A stretch of DNA of 64,000 nt, taken from NCBI RefSeq assembly GCF_964026445.1, contig NZ_OZ032150.1:62001-126000 (forward strand). The letters are read 5' to 3'. The notes under the pieces were generated by a model that worked only from the letters and a program-made list of their open reading frames with translations, had not been told where the DNA came from and searched no databases. The translations under genes were made by a program, and so were the position numbers. This DNA is from Rickettsia endosymbiont of Cantharis rufa. GTDB taxonomy: Bacteria > Pseudomonadota > Alphaproteobacteria > Rickettsiales > Rickettsiaceae. Of the stretch, positions 21,073-31,099 are shown in pieces. The stretch's first letter is position 1, and each line of letters begins with the position of its first letter.

Positions 21073-21858
21073 TCACACGCCATGACGTTCTGCAATTAAA
21101 GTTTTTATCTTGCCGATAGCCTTAGCAGGATTTAGACCTTTCGGACAGGTCTTAGTACAGTTCATAATCGTATGGCAACGATAAAGCTTAAATGGGTCTT
21201 CTAAAACTTCAAGACGTTCGCCCGTATGATCATCTCTTGAATCGGCAATCCATCTATATGCTTGTAGTAAAATTGCAGGACCTAAATATTTATCGCCGTT
21301 CCACCAATAGCTAGGACAGGAAGTGGAGCAGCAAGCACATAATATACATTCATATAAACCGTCAAGTTTTTCACGGTCTTTAATTGATTGTAATCTTTCA
21401 GAATTTGAAGGGGTAGGGTTATCAGTTCTAAGCCAAGGTTCTATAGATTCATATTGTGCATAAAAATGCGACATGTCAGGCACTAAATCTTTTACCACTT
21501 TCATATGAGGAAGCGGATAGATTTTAATATCACCCGATATGTCTTCTATCGGTTTAATACATGCTAAAGTATTTGTGCCGTCAATATTCATAGAACAGCT
21601 ACCGCAAATTCCTTCACGACAAGAACGTCTAAATGTTAGGGTTGAATCAATCTCATTCTTGATTTTAATTAAAGCGTCTAAAACCATTGGTCCGGTTTTA
21701 CTTAAATCTATCTCAAAACTATCGACAGTAGGATTCCCATCAAGGTCAGGATTATATCTATAAATCTTTATTTTACGAGGCTTTAGCATTTCCCCGTTTG
21801 CTTTATGCTCCCTACCTTTTTTTACTACTGAATTTGGCGGTAATCTTAACTCTGCCAT
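21073..21858 (-). CDS. sdhB: succinate dehydrogenase iron-sulfur subunit
   Basis: 261 residues, normal length. The [2Fe-2S] ligands are Cys80, Cys85, Cys88 and Cys100 ([13 protein letters not shown]). The [4Fe-4S] and [3Fe-4S] clusters are held by [15 protein letters not shown] near 170 and [17 protein letters not shown] near 228. SdhB carries electrons from the flavoprotein SdhA to quinone in complex II, linking the TCA cycle to respiration. sdhA, sdhC and sdhD are not in this window, which is common in Rickettsia where sdhB stands apart. The start [10 protein letters not shown] is conserved. Confidence 0.96.
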   Translation of the reverse strand: MAELRLPPNSVVKKGREHKANGEMLKPRKIKIYRYNPDLDGNPTVDSFEIDLSKTGPMVLDALIKIKNEIDSTLTFRRSCREGICGSCSMNIDGTNTLACIKPIEDISGDIKIYPLPHMKVVKDLVPDMSHFYAQYESIEPWLRTDNPTPSNSERLQSIKDREKLDGLYECILCACCSTSCPSYWWNGDKYLGPAILLQAYRWIADSRDDHTGERLEVLEDPFKLYRCHTIMNCTKTCPKGLNPAKAIGKIKTLIAERHGV

Positions 21859-22011
21859 TTAAGTACTCTCTTAAAATTTATTTTTAGAACTATACAAAAT
21901 AATTAGCTAATGCACAATCTTTCATACCTGTTGCGTGGATAGCATTAATGTTTCTAGGTTGTCATGCTACTTACAGTTACTCAACAAGGTGTTGCCAACG
22001 TGGACACTAAT

Positions 22012-22124
22012 GTCATTCCTGCGGAAGCAGGAATCTAAAAAATAGTCTTATTATTGACAAAATAAATCTAAAAAAACAAGTTTTTTGTAGGTTTTATTGG
22101 ATTCCCGCTTCCGCGGGAATGACA
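22012..22124. repeat. palindromic repeat (GTCATTCCTGC type)
   Basis: GTCATTCCTGCGGAAGCAGG at the left and CCCGCTTCCGCGGGAATGAC at the right form long inverted arms around about 70 bp containing a second hairpin (AAAAAACAAGTTTTTTG). The same layout recurs at 26771, 61361, 61684 and 62474. The block from 21860 to 22321 holds this element, the next one and no gene. Confidence 0.75.
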
Positions 22125-22179
22125 TAAAGAGCATTTACTAGTTACACAACAATGCCTGCTCATATTTATAGTTAGCAAT

Positions 22180-22312
22180 CCATATACGAAGATGGGCTTT
22201 AAAAAGAGCAAGGTGTTCACAAGACGAGGAACGCAGCGTATAACTTAATACGTGAGTACCGCAGTACTTGTAGGACGACATAGCCAATTTTTGAAGTTCA
22301 TCGAGTATATTC
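22180..22312. repeat. dispersed repeat, TATACGAAGA type
   Basis: It contains ATATACGAAGATGGGCTTT, CGCAGCGTATAACTTA, ACGTGAGTACCGCAGTACTTG and GGACGACATAGCCAATTTTT in the same order as the repeat at 60-290. It lies between sdhB and the methyltransferase pseudogene. Confidence 0.6.
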
Positions 22313-22321
22313 CATTATCCA

Positions 22322-23259
22322 TTAAACTCCTCTTATTGAGTCATATATATTCACTATTATTTGTGGAATTACTGAATTACCTAATTGTTGATATCTCTTT
22401 AACCCGCCTGTAACATAATGATTTTTAGGAAGTCCCATCAGACGCTTGCATTCATTAATTGATAATCTTCTGATTTTATCATTTATATAATAAAGACTAG
22501 TTGTAGCACCGACGCAGCCACCAAAAGCAGATAAAGTTATTGAATGACCGTAAGGGCTATAAATCCTTTCACCTTGACCGCCTTTATTAACCTAACCGAT
22601 TCTAATCGGTTTTAATTGCTTTTTAACCGGCGTTTTATCTAAAACAGTATCATCTCTATTAATATATAAACTTTTATCAACATCCTTTTCTAAAATATCA
22701 TCAAGAAAAATCCTTTCATAAGATTCTTTCGGTTTTACGTATTTGAGTGTATATTCACTGCTAAAATCCTTTCGTAAACAAACAAAATAAACTCTTTTTC
22801 TTGCTTGAGGTACTCCAAATAATGAAGCATTTAATACATTTCTATATACTTTATAGCCAATCTCATTTAATTTCTGGTCTATAGTTTCAATTACGCTACC
22901 ATTATTAATATTCAGAATATTTTTAACATTTTCAAGTAATAATATATAAGGTTTGTGATATTGTGGCCATTCTGATTATTCCATAAAAGAGTCTACTGTT
23001 ATTATCACCTATACCAAGCCTCTTACCTAAAATACTAAAAGACTGATAGGGGAAAACCGGCGCATAAAATATCATGTTTAGGGATTTTGTTTTCCGGTAT
23101 TTCCGTAATATCACCGTGCGGCCTATCACCGGAATTTCTTTTGTATACTTCTTATATATCTTTGTCTATATCAGAGGAAAAAACACATTCAAGTCCCTTT
23201 GTTCCTAAAGCTTTTCTAAAGCCACCAATACCACAAAATAAATCTATAAATTTATACAT
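22322..23259 (-). pseudogene. DNA (cytosine-5) methyltransferase, decayed
   Basis: The minus strand begins MYKFIDLFCGIGGFRKALGT (motif I), then SSDID, SGDRPHGDITEIPE, and a motif IV region that should read AGFPCQSFS. Here a C insertion shifts the frame and the catalytic Cys codon is TAT (Tyr), giving FPYQSFSILGKRLG. Later pieces in other frames read GVPQARKRVYFVCL, KGGQGERIYSPYGHSITLSA and INECKRLMGLPKNHYVTGG. This is a HaeIII/orphan-type C5 methyltransferase. Many frameshifts prevent expression. No restriction enzyme gene is nearby. It starts 19 bp past the ftsH stop. Confidence 0.8.
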
Positions 23260-23277
23260 AAATTATATTGTTAAAGC

Positions 23278-25173
23278 TTAAGAAGCGGTGTTTTCTTTTT
23301 TAGTTCTAGTTGTTTTTGCTTTATCTACCTTAATAACCGGTGAAGTACCGAAAGGAAAGCTATTTTCCTCCTCAGAATCTAAAGACTTACCACTGAGTAA
23401 ATTTTTAATTTGGTGACCTGATAATGTTTCATATTCTACTAAAGCATTTGCAAGTACGTGTAGTTGATCGATATGCTTAGTTAAAATATTTTTAGCAAAA
23501 TTATATCCTTCGGTAATAATTTTTTTCACCTCAAAATCTATTAATTCAGAAGTTTTTTCCGATCTCTCATCATTACTTCTTCTAGCATATAAATCTTCAT
23601 TGTTAGAGCCATAAAATATCGGTCCAACTTCATCGCTTAGCCCCCATTCCGTAACCATAGCTTTTGCCATTCTAGTTGCCATTTTTATATCGGATGATGC
23701 TCCTGAAGTCACTTTATCTTCACCAAATATAATTTCTTCGGCTACTCTGCCTGCCATGGCAACCGCAATATCTGCTTTCATTTTATCACGCGCCATGGAG
23801 AAACGATCATTTTCCGGTAATCTCATAACCATTCCAAGAGCTCTACCTCTTGGTATAATAGTAGCTTTATGAATAGGGTCGGAAGCGGAACAATAGAGCC
23901 CCACCAAAGCATGTCCACCTTCATGATAAGCAGTTAATTTTTTTTCTACATCGGACATAGCCATGGAACGACGCTCTACGCCCATTAAAACCTTATCTTT
24001 TGCTTCTTCTAAATCCGTCATATCAACTTCTTTTTTGCCGCGACGTGCAGCAAGTAAAGCGGCTTCATTGACTAGATTAGCAAGCTCGGCACCTGAAAAT
24101 CCAGGAGTACCTCTAGCAATAATTCTAGGTAAAACTTTAGAGTTATATTTTATTTTTTTCAAATGTACTTGTAATATTTGTTCTCTGCCGTCAATATCAG
24201 GATTAGACACCGTAATTTGTCGATCAAATCTTCCAGGCCTTAGTAATGCCGGATCAAGAACATCGGGGCGGTTAGTAGCTGCAATAATAACAACCCCTTC
24301 ATTTGTTTCAAACCCGTCCATTTCGACTAACATTTGGTTAAGCGTTTGCTCACGTTCATCATTACCGCCGCCCATGCCGATACCTCTATGGCGACCTACC
24401 GCGTCAATCTCATCAATAAAGATAATACAAGGTGCATTGCGTTTGCCTTGTTCAAACATATCTCGTACACGGCTTGCACCGACTCCGACAAACATCTCAA
24501 CAAAATCAGAACCTGAAATACTAAAGAATGGCACATTAGCCTCGCCGGCTATTGCTTTTGCTAAAAGGGTTTTTCCCGTTCCTGGTAGCCCTATTAGTAA
24601 GCAGCCTTTCGGAATTTTACCGCCAAGCTTTTGAAATTTACTAGGGTCTCTTAGAAAATCGACGATTTCTGTTAATTCTTCTTTTGCCTCATTAATACCG
24701 GCTACATCTTTAAACGTAACTTTAGGTCCCTTATCTGATAATAATTTAGCTTTAGATTTTCCAAACCCCATGGCTTTCCCACCACCATGCATTTGACGCA
24801 TAAAGAAAACCCAAACACCTATTAATAAAAGCATCGGAAACCAAGAAATTAAAAAACCTAAAAATGTATTCATTCTTGTTTCAAGGGGTACGACTTCAAT
24901 ATTAACGTCATTGCTAGTAAGACGATTTACTAAATCAGGGTAATCAGGAGCATAAGTGTTAAAAGTAGAGCCGTCATTTGAAGTACCTTCAATTACTCTA
25001 CCTTGAATTTTAACTGAATTAACGGTCTTTTCATCAACTCGTGTTAAAAAATCCGAGAAAGTTATGTTGTTTCTTCCGCCAAGTAAACCGTCAGACTGGA
25101 AAATATTAAAAAGTAATATTATAAAAACAAAAAGCGCCGCCCAAGCTAAAATACTTCTACCCTGATTATTCAT
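23278..25173 (-). CDS. ftsH: ATP-dependent zinc metalloprotease FtsH
   Basis: 631 residues. Two N-terminal membrane spans (about 8-26 and 103-125) flank a small periplasmic domain. The AAA domain has Walker A GLPGTGKT (195-202), Walker [12 protein letters not shown], and the arginine fingers in RPGRFDR. The protease site HEGGH is at 417-421. FtsH degrades unneeded membrane proteins and regulators and is essential in most bacteria. The C-terminal tail ([20 protein letters not shown]) is lineage-specific. The gene follows tilS after 47 bp on the same strand and is probably co-transcribed. Confidence 0.97.
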   Translation of the reverse strand: MNNQGRSILAWAALFVFIILLFNIFQSDGLLGGRNNITFSDFLTRVDEKTVNSVKIQGRVIEGTSNDGSTFNTYAPDYPDLVNRLTSNDVNIEVVPLETRMNTFLGFLISWFPMLLLIGVWVFFMRQMHGGGKAMGFGKSKAKLLSDKGPKVTFKDVAGINEAKEELTEIVDFLRDPSKFQKLGGKIPKGCLLIGLPGTGKTLLAKAIAGEANVPFFSISGSDFVEMFVGVGASRVRDMFEQGKRNAPCIIFIDEIDAVGRHRGIGMGGGNDEREQTLNQMLVEMDGFETNEGVVIIAATNRPDVLDPALLRPGRFDRQITVSNPDIDGREQILQVHLKKIKYNSKVLPRIIARGTPGFSGAELANLVNEAALLAARRGKKEVDMTDLEEAKDKVLMGVERRSMAMSDVEKKLTAYHEGGHALVGLYCSASDPIHKATIIPRGRALGMVMRLPENDRFSMARDKMKADIAVAMAGRVAEEIIFGEDKVTSGASSDIKMATRMAKAMVTEWGLSDEVGPIFYGSNNEDLYARRSNDERSEKTSELIDFEVKKIITEGYNFAKNILTKHIDQLHVLANALVEYETLSGHQIKNLLSGKSLDSEEENSFPFGTSPVIKVDKAKTTRTKKENTAS

Positions 25174-25220
25174 CGATATAAAACCTAATAAAAATTTTTA
25201 CCGGCATTAAGTTACCGGTG

Positions 25221-26660
25221 TTAGCAAAAATGGGTGAAACGGGATACAAAATTTGGAGCAAAAGATACTTCAAAGTTCCACATGTCGTTATCATAATATG
25301 ATATATGTGGTATTGCTATAACTTTTTCAAGTATTTTAATGATAGGCAAGGTAAATAAAATTACATTGTGGTTTTTGTAGGATAGATTTTTCAAAGGTTC
25401 TAAATCTAATTGTTTTTTTATTATTTTATAATCTTCCAACGATAAATGAGTCACAAAACAATTTATAGTTTCTTGAATAGGCTCCCTGTAAAATTCTACT
25501 TCTAGAGGTAATTTGTGCGTCGATCCTAACTCCTTATCCTCACGTACGCTTATGTACGCTGCGGTGCTGCGTTTCGTGTCTTCTACAAATTCCTCTCTAT
25601 ACACGAATTTTGCAGGAAGTCTATTTTTTGTGATACGAAACCTATTATCCCAAATAACTGGTTTATCTAGTAATATTTTACTCGCAGGTAATTTTCTACC
25701 GACTTCCTTGTATATAAGTAACTCGTTTTGAGTGCGTTTAATAGTGCAACCATGAAGAGTATTTTTAAAGTTTACATCTTGAGTAATTAATTTTAAAATA
25801 GGTGTTACTGAATAAAAACGTGCCACCCTAGATTGTCCACTAATTATTACCAGTAAAAAATTAATTAGTTGTACTTTTACCTCATTTGAAAATTTATCAA
25901 ATTTTACTAAATCAAGAAAAGCAAAACCATATTCAAAAACCTTGACCGCCTCAGCTATTGCTGATATTAATTCTGGCTTAAACTCATCTTCTATAAGCTT
26001 GTTGGTTTTAAATTGTTGTGAGATTATTTCGGCTTTAATATAATCTTCGCCGTTAGCTAATTTTTGCCTAATAAGATTCCGCTTATATTTATCTGATAAA
26101 TTCGATTCATCTTCAAACCATTCTATATTATGAATGACTAAATATTCTACTAATTCACTCTTTGGAATATTATATAGGGGTCTAATTATCTGTGTATTAT
26201 TATGCCAATTTATATTACTGCTACTAAGCCCGAATATACCGCTTTTACGTTCTAATCTTAAACAGAAATTTTCTACATAATCATCCTCATGGTGAGCAGT
26301 TAGAAGAACTAATGTATCGAGTTCCGCGCATAGATTTGCCATTAAATCATAGCGCCCCTCTCTTGCTCTTTCTTGTAAATTGGAAAAATTATTTTGATGA
26401 TCAAAAGATAAACTATAATGCTTGCGATTTAGGCTGTTACTGATGTTTTGGATATAATGGGTTTCTTGTTTCGATTGCTGCCTTAAGTTATGATCAACCG
26501 ATATAACAAATAATTCTATATTATTTTTTTCTACCCAAATATTAGTAAGATACAGAAGTGCTATCGAATCACTCCCGCCGGAAACTGCAATCGCTATTTT
26601 AGATAAACCAAGGTTACCTATTAAATTATTGATATTATACTCAAATTTTTCATATAGCAT
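25221..26660 (-). CDS. tilS: tRNA(Ile)-lysidine synthetase with palindromic-element insert
   Basis: 479 residues. The PP-loop [14 protein letters not shown] is at about 25-38, followed by [31 protein letters not shown] and the TilS linker. TilS converts the wobble C of tRNA-Ile(CAU) to lysidine, needed to read AUA, a frequent codon in this AT-rich genome. About 35-40 residues near 350-390 ([20 protein letters not shown] then [11 protein letters not shown]) are typical of a translated RPE-1 insertion; without them the length falls to the normal ~440. The frame stays open through the insert. It precedes ftsH on the same strand. Confidence 0.92.
   Translation of the reverse strand: MLYEKFEYNINNLIGNLGLSKIAIAVSGGSDSIALLYLTNIWVEKNNIELFVISVDHNLRQQSKQETHYIQNISNSLNRKHYSLSFDHQNNFSNLQERAREGRYDLMANLCAELDTLVLLTAHHEDDYVENFCLRLERKSGIFGLSSSNINWHNNTQIIRPLYNIPKSELVEYLVIHNIEWFEDESNLSDKYKRNLIRQKLANGEDYIKAEIISQQFKTNKLIEDEFKPELISAIAEAVKVFEYGFAFLDLVKFDKFSNEVKVQLINFLLVIISGQSRVARFYSVTPILKLITQDVNFKNTLHGCTIKRTQNELLIYKEVGRKLPASKILLDKPVIWDNRFRITKNRLPAKFVYREEFVEDTKRSTAAYISVREDKELGSTHKLPLEVEFYREPIQETINCFVTHLSLEDYKIIKKQLDLEPLKNLSYKNHNVILFTLPIIKILEKVIAIPHISYYDNDMWNFEVSFAPNFVSRFTHFC
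25485..25605 (-). repeat. RPE-1-type Rickettsia palindromic element inside tilS
   Basis: The translated signature [15 protein letters not shown] followed by [12 protein letters not shown] is diagnostic of RPE-1 elements in Rickettsia genes. The DNA has imperfect inverted arms (TTCTAGAGGTAATTTGTG and CTACAAATTCCTCTC) around a core with CCTCACGTACGCTTATGTACG. Its length is a multiple of three in effect, since the frame continues. Confidence 0.8.
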
Positions 26661-26770
26661 GGTTGAAAAATGTTAGTATTATAAAGTGTTTAAATATTGT
26701 GGTCAAACGTAGTAGTATGTCATTCCAGCAACGGCGGAACGTTGTTGCGTGGCTTGAAAAACCTGCTCGA

Positions 26771-26909
26771 TGTCATCCCTGCGGAGGCGGAGATCTAGAA
26801 AAATAACTTCAATATTGATACAGAAGTTACATCATATTTGGCAAAATAAACACATAAAAAAACTTGTTTTTATGTGTTTTACTTGATTCCCGCCTTCGCG
26901 GGAATGACA
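26771..26909. repeat. palindromic repeat (GTCATTCCTGC type)
   Basis: TGTCATCCCTGCGGAGGCGG and CCCGCCTTCGCGGGAATGAC form the arms; the centre has a second hairpin (AAAAAACTTGTTTTTATG). It occupies most of the 335-bp gap between tilS and rplI. No gene is seen in the gap. Confidence 0.7.
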
Positions 26910-26995
26910 CAAAACGAGCCATGCAACAACTCCTACAAACTCTCTGGATGACAGAGGTAGAATTGATCCACACAAACTAAATGATAAAGAAAAAT

Positions 26996-27511
26996 TTATG
27001 CTGATTCAGCTAAGCTTTCTGAAGTTTCAGTCTTTTGTTCACGTAAATAATCTTGCGCTTCTGATTCTGATCTTGCAACAATAACCGTAACTATGGCATT
27101 AAGCTCTGCATGGAGTCTTATTTCAACCGTATAAAGTCCAGTAGATTTAATTTGTTTATCAAGAATAATATTTGAATGAAAAATACTATAAGATACATTT
27201 TCAGATAATTTCTCAGCTATTTCTTTATTAGTAACCGAACCGAAAAGTTTACCGTCATCTGATGTTTGACGGATAAAAAACAATTTTTGATCTTTAATAA
27301 GGGTATTGATTTTTTCTACTTCTTCTCTTATTTGCTTATCTTTTGCTTCAAATTCGTCTTTTTGCTTAACTATTAGCTCTTTATTAGGCTCGGTAGCTCT
27401 AATAGCTAATTTTTGCGGTAAAAGATAATTACGACCAAATCCGTCTGCTACTCTGAGTATGTCGCCAATTTTACCTAATTTTCTTACGGGTTTTATTAAT
27501 ATAATTTCCAT
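26996..27511 (-). CDS. rplI: 50S ribosomal protein bL9
   Basis: 171 residues. The N-terminal domain [20 protein letters not shown] then [17 protein letters not shown] is the bL9 signature. A long charged helix ([20 protein letters not shown]) joins the C-terminal domain ([17 protein letters not shown]). The C-tail past [17 protein letters not shown] is a lineage extension. It is the last gene of the rpsF-rpsR-rplI operon, 11 bp after rpsR. Confidence 0.96.
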   Translation of the reverse strand: MEIILIKPVRKLGKIGDILRVADGFGRNYLLPQKLAIRATEPNKELIVKQKDEFEAKDKQIREEVEKINTLIKDQKLFFIRQTSDDGKLFGSVTNKEIAEKLSENVSYSIFHSNIILDKQIKSTGLYTVEIRLHAELNAIVTVIVARSESEAQDYLREQKTETSESLAESA

Positions 27512-27522
27512 GTATTATGCCT

Positions 27523-27810
27523 TTATTTAGCTTGAAATACAAAAGGTAATAATGCTAAAATTCTTGCAATTTTAATAGCATTATTTAGCTTTCTTTGTTT
27601 CTTTGCACAAACATTTGTGATCCTGCTTGGAAGCATTCTACCACCTTCAGAAACGAACTTTATCAAAAGTTCAGGATTTTTATAATCAATGACGGGTGCA
27701 TTAGAGATAGAAAGAGGGCATCCTTTACGTCTTCTAAAAAATACTTTTTTAGTGGTTTTATCTCCTACCTTGCGGGTAGCTGTTTCACTAGTGTTATTAC
27801 TTTTTAACAT
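27523..27810 (-). CDS. rpsR: 30S ribosomal protein bS18
   Basis: 95 residues. The core [20 protein letters not shown], the [20 protein letters not shown] stretch and [12 protein letters not shown] are bS18 hallmarks. bS18 binds bS6 on the platform of the small subunit; its gene lies between rpsF and rplI in the standard order. A short N-terminal extension ([20 protein letters not shown]) precedes the core. Confidence 0.96.
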   Translation of the reverse strand: MLKSNNTSETATRKVGDKTTKKVFFRRRKGCPLSISNAPVIDYKNPELLIKFVSEGGRMLPSRITNVCAKKQRKLNNAIKIARILALLPFVFQAK

Positions 27811-27834
27811 TCTTTAACCTTAATTCTTACAAAT

Positions 27835-28200
27835 TTAATTATTAATCGTTACGTCAATTACCGGAGTATTTTCCGTACTTTGATTTTTTAATATCGGTGA
27901 AGGTTCGCTACTAATTGAATCTGCTTTAATTGTAAGAAATCTAATAATATTTTCGTTAAGCTTCATTTTTCTTTCTAGCTCTTCTTTTACATTTCGATCA
28001 ATTTCTAGACCTAGAAAATAATAATGTCCTTTTTTGTTATTACCGATTTTGTAAGCTAAAGTTCTTAACCCCCAATATTCTTTTTTTATGATAGTGCCGT
28101 TATTATCTTTAATAATTTTAGCAAAATCATCAACGATTTTATCTATATCGTTTAATGATATGTCTTGGCGTATAATAAAAACTGATTCATAAAAGATCAT
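27835..28200 (-). CDS. rpsF: 30S ribosomal protein bS6
   Basis: 121 residues beginning [21 protein letters not shown] chose the ATG at 28200 because it gives the conserved bS6 N-terminus; an upstream TTG at 28221 would add only MLENLYI, which overlaps the GGAG ribosome site. The motif [20 protein letters not shown] (bS6 beta strands) follows. It heads the rpsF-rpsR-rplI operon. Confidence 0.95.
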   Translation of the reverse strand: MIFYESVFIIRQDISLNDIDKIVDDFAKIIKDNNGTIIKKEYWGLRTLAYKIGNNKKGHYYFLGLEIDRNVKEELERKMKLNENIIRFLTIKADSISSEPSPILKNQSTENTPVIDVTINN

Positions 28201-28323
28201 AATATATAGGTTCTCCAACAAACAAACTTTAAAATAAAGCTATTTATAGCAACTAAAACTATTAAACTCAAGTACTATCTTTAAAAAATTATTATTTCTT
28301 TGTTTCTTTTTATAAAAAGTTTA

Positions 28324-29154
28324 GGTCGCGCCCCCGTATTGCAGCTTAGCATGAATAGTCTATAATCCTCAAACAGTAATAAGAGAGAATTATAGTTAAG
28401 GAGTTATGACAAGAATATATGTTAAGTGTAGATCAAGAATAGATGTTAAGTGTAGATATTGTAACGACACAGAAAAAGTAGTAAAGGCGGGATATTCAAT
28501 TTCAAAACAACAGAGATATCAATGCAAGCAGTGTAATCGATATTTTTAACTGTAATATATTAATAATGCCTCTAAGCCTGGAGTCAAGGCTCAGATAGTA
28601 GATATGTCAATCAATGGCTCTGGAGTTAGGGATACAGTAAGAGTATTAAAAGTGGGTATCAATACGGTTATCCGTGTTTTAAAAAAATCTAGCGTTAAAA
28701 AAGATAAATCATTCTATCAATACGATAGAAGTAATTATTGCTCCTGAAATAGATGAACAATGGTCTTATGTACAGAATAAATCCAAACAAAGATGGCTTT
28801 GATATTCTTTGGATAAGATTTTGTTAAAAGTAGTTGCTTATACTTTTGGTACAAGATGTGATAGCACATCAGAATCATTACTGAAAAAAACTGGAGGATT
28901 TTAAGGTTACTTTTTACTTTACAGATGGATAGGGAAGTTATGCTAGGTTATTAGATCCCAAAAAACACATTGTTAGTAAAAAATATACTCAACGGATAGA
29001 ACGGGGTAACTTAAATCTTAGAACAAGATGCAAAAGACTGACACGTAAAACAATTTGTTTTTCCAAGTCATTGGATATTCATGATAAAGTCATCGGAACT
29101 CTTATTGAACGTATAGCCTTTTAATATCCACATCTGTAAAATGGAGGTGCGGCC
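28324..29154 (+). mobile_element. IS1-family element (inactive), complete
   Basis: Ends GGTCGCGCCCCCGTATTGCAG and AATGGAGGTGCGGCC. It contains the 24-bp tandem unit in the InsA start. It has the same stops (after QCNRYF; TGA in RWL*YSL) and TAG instead of Trp in DGW. It lies between the rpsF leader and a response-regulator remnant and probably removed the latter's 5' end. No target duplication is evident. Confidence 0.8.
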
Positions 29155-29411
29155 TGAAAAAGTATGCAAAGGCGGACTGAATATTCGTTTAGGTCCTACT
29201 GAGTTTAAAATTTTGTGACTTTTTTCAGTTTCCAGATGAAGTATTCTCGCGTCAAGAAATAATAAAATATTTATGGGAAAGTGGAGAGGCCTTTAGTGAG
29301 CGTCCTATAGATGTTCATATAAATAGGATTAGAGAGGCCTTAGGAAAAGACAATTTAATTATTAAAACCGTTCGTTTTATCGATTATTGTTTAAATAAGG
29401 ATAATGATTAG
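29155..29411 (+). pseudogene. OmpR/PhoB-type response regulator, C-terminal remnant
   Basis: After a small frameshift with a TGA at about 29216, the plus strand reads KVCKGGLNIRLGPTEFKIL then FFQFPDEVFSRQEIIKYLWE, then RPIDVHINRIREALGKD and TVRFIDYCLNKDND. LGPTEFKIL, FSRQEI and VDVHI-x-RIR-like text define the DNA-binding winged helix of OmpR/PhoB regulators. The receiver domain is absent; IS1 borders the fragment. A cognate kinase is not in the window. Confidence 0.75.
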
Positions 29412-29713
29412 GCTCTATGAGGGAGAATTAAATTAATCTATTTTTGCTATTTTTTGCTGTAAATCATCAAATTTTTTTGAAATAGGGACGACTATTACCG
29501 CAAAAATCTTATTAATTTTCGCTAAAAAATATCTAACAATATAAATAATTTAATTCTCCTTCACAAAACCTAGAATTTTGTTGCCAAAATTTTCTTTGTA
29601 TTTATGCGTTAAGTATGTTAATATCCATTAATTATATTTATATAAACTATAAATATAATTAGATTTTATTCGTTGCCGATTTATATATTTTATAACTAAA
29701 AACTGTAAATTTT
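29412..29713. other. intergenic region upstream of the desaturase
   Basis: No complete gene. On the minus strand 29543-29433 an open stretch reads IVRYFLAKINKIFAVIVPIS, KKFDDLQQKIAKID and stop, without an ATG; AAGGAG lies upstream at about 29560. It may be the remnant of a small membrane protein. The rest is AT-rich leader DNA of the desaturase. Confidence 0.35.
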
Positions 29714-30907
29714 ATGTTAAGTAAACTAAATAAGCCTGCTTTATTTGCTTTAATATTTTATCCTATTTTTATTATATCTCTTATAGTTAAATATTCGTTT
29801 GATTATGGAATAGGGTTAACTGAAATTGTTTTTATAATTGCTAGTTATTATATTAATAATATTACCGTTGGGATTGGTTTACACAGGTTATGGTCACATA
29901 ATGCTTATAAAATAAATAAATGTGCCGAGTTTGTTTTAGTTATGTTATCTGCGGGAACATTACAGGGACCGGCTTTATCTTGGGCGTCGAATCATTATAA
30001 ACATCATAGATATACGGATCAAGATCAAGATCCGCATACCCCATTAAAATTTAACAATAAATTTTTAGGTTTTATGTGGTCTCATGTAGGATGGATGTTA
30101 GTCGGAAGCGGTAGCTATAAATCTATTGATCGCATCACTTGGGCTAAGCATGGGAAAAACAATTTATTAAAATGGCAGCTAAAATATTATTGGCAAATAG
30201 CAACTTTTATGAATATTGCCGTACCTTTATTTATCGGTTATTTAGTCGGTGGCACTATACAATCAGCATATGCAGGATTTTTATTTATGGGACTCGGTAG
30301 ATTCCTGCAACAGCAAGCAACATTCTGTGTTAATTCTTTATGCCACTTTGCCGGCAGTAAAAAATATTACAAAGGCACTGCCGGAGATATTTGGTGGATG
30401 GCATTATTCTTACTAGGTGAAAACTGGCACAATTATCATCATGCTTTTCCTTCAGATTATCGTAACGGTGCAAAGTGGTATCATTTTGACGTTCACAAAT
30501 GGATAATATTTTTAATGAGTAAAATCGGTTTAGCTTCAGAACTCGAACGTACTACAAAAGTACGCATACAGGCAAAAATGCAAGAAACTTTAAGTTATCT
30601 TAGTGAAAAACAAAAGCAAAAATTGAACTTAATGCAGACTAAAATAGATCAGCTTCTAGAAAATTTATGCTTAAAAATTAAAGAACTTGAGGGATCATCT
30701 ATTACAATTAAAGAACAATTTAAAAAATCTTTTGTAGAAATACAAGAATCGCTTAAAAATTTAGCGGATCAAGTAAGTTCTGCAACGCAAATAACAGAAA
30801 AACCTTCGGAAAAATTACTAAAGATAGTTAATAAAAAAATTATTGATGCTGAACAATCTATTTATAAGCTGTATAATCAATTAAATACCTCAAAGGTATC
30901 TAATTAG
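29714..30907 (+). CDS. acyl-CoA/fatty acid desaturase
   Basis: 397 residues with four hydrophobic spans and the three His boxes of delta-9-type membrane desaturases: HRLWSH (about 57-62), HYKHHRYTDQDQDPH (near 95) and NWHNYHHAFPSDYR (near 240). The di-iron centre introduces a double bond in fatty acyl chains. After residue 285 comes a Lys/Glu-rich coiled-coil extension of about 110 residues (SYLSEKQKQKLNLMQTKIDQ), not part of the catalytic fold. The likely role is tuning membrane fluidity in the tick; the redox partner is not visible. Confidence 0.9.
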   Translation: MLSKLNKPALFALIFYPIFIISLIVKYSFDYGIGLTEIVFIIASYYINNITVGIGLHRLWSHNAYKINKCAEFVLVMLSAGTLQGPALSWASNHYKHHRYTDQDQDPHTPLKFNNKFLGFMWSHVGWMLVGSGSYKSIDRITWAKHGKNNLLKWQLKYYWQIATFMNIAVPLFIGYLVGGTIQSAYAGFLFMGLGRFLQQQATFCVNSLCHFAGSKKYYKGTAGDIWWMALFLLGENWHNYHHAFPSDYRNGAKWYHFDVHKWIIFLMSKIGLASELERTTKVRIQAKMQETLSYLSEKQKQKLNLMQTKIDQLLENLCLKIKELEGSSITIKEQFKKSFVEIQESLKNLADQVSSATQITEKPSEKLLKIVNKKIIDAEQSIYKLYNQLNTSKVSN

Positions 30908-30932
30908 GCATTATTAAATAAAGATAAATATT

Positions 30933-31050
30933 GTCATTGCGAGAAGCCGTAGGCGACGCGGCAATCCAGAAAATAATTAAAAAATTCTGTAAATCAGAAT
31001 TTTTTGCTGGACTGCTTCGTCAACTGCTATGCAATTTCCTCGCAATTACG
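30933..31050. repeat. palindromic repeat (GTCATTGCGAG type)
   Basis: GTCATTGCGAGAAGCCGTAG and the reversed TTTCCTCGCAATTACG arms surround an inner hairpin AAAATTCTG..CAGAATTTT. The same family occurs at 56600-56699 and in part at 12035-12080. Confidence 0.65.
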
Positions 31051-31099
31051 CAAACTATCATTTTTTACTTAACAACATCTCTAATTAGTTTTAATTTTA

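Noticed and set aside
23963-24634. 223-codon plus-strand frame inside ftsH
   Set aside because: Antisense of the conserved AAA domain; Ser/Pro-rich shadow.
28316-29164. Target duplication around the IS1 at 28324 (AAAAAGT on both sides)
   Set aside because: The two heptamers lie at different distances from the element ends, so they are probably chance in AT-rich DNA.
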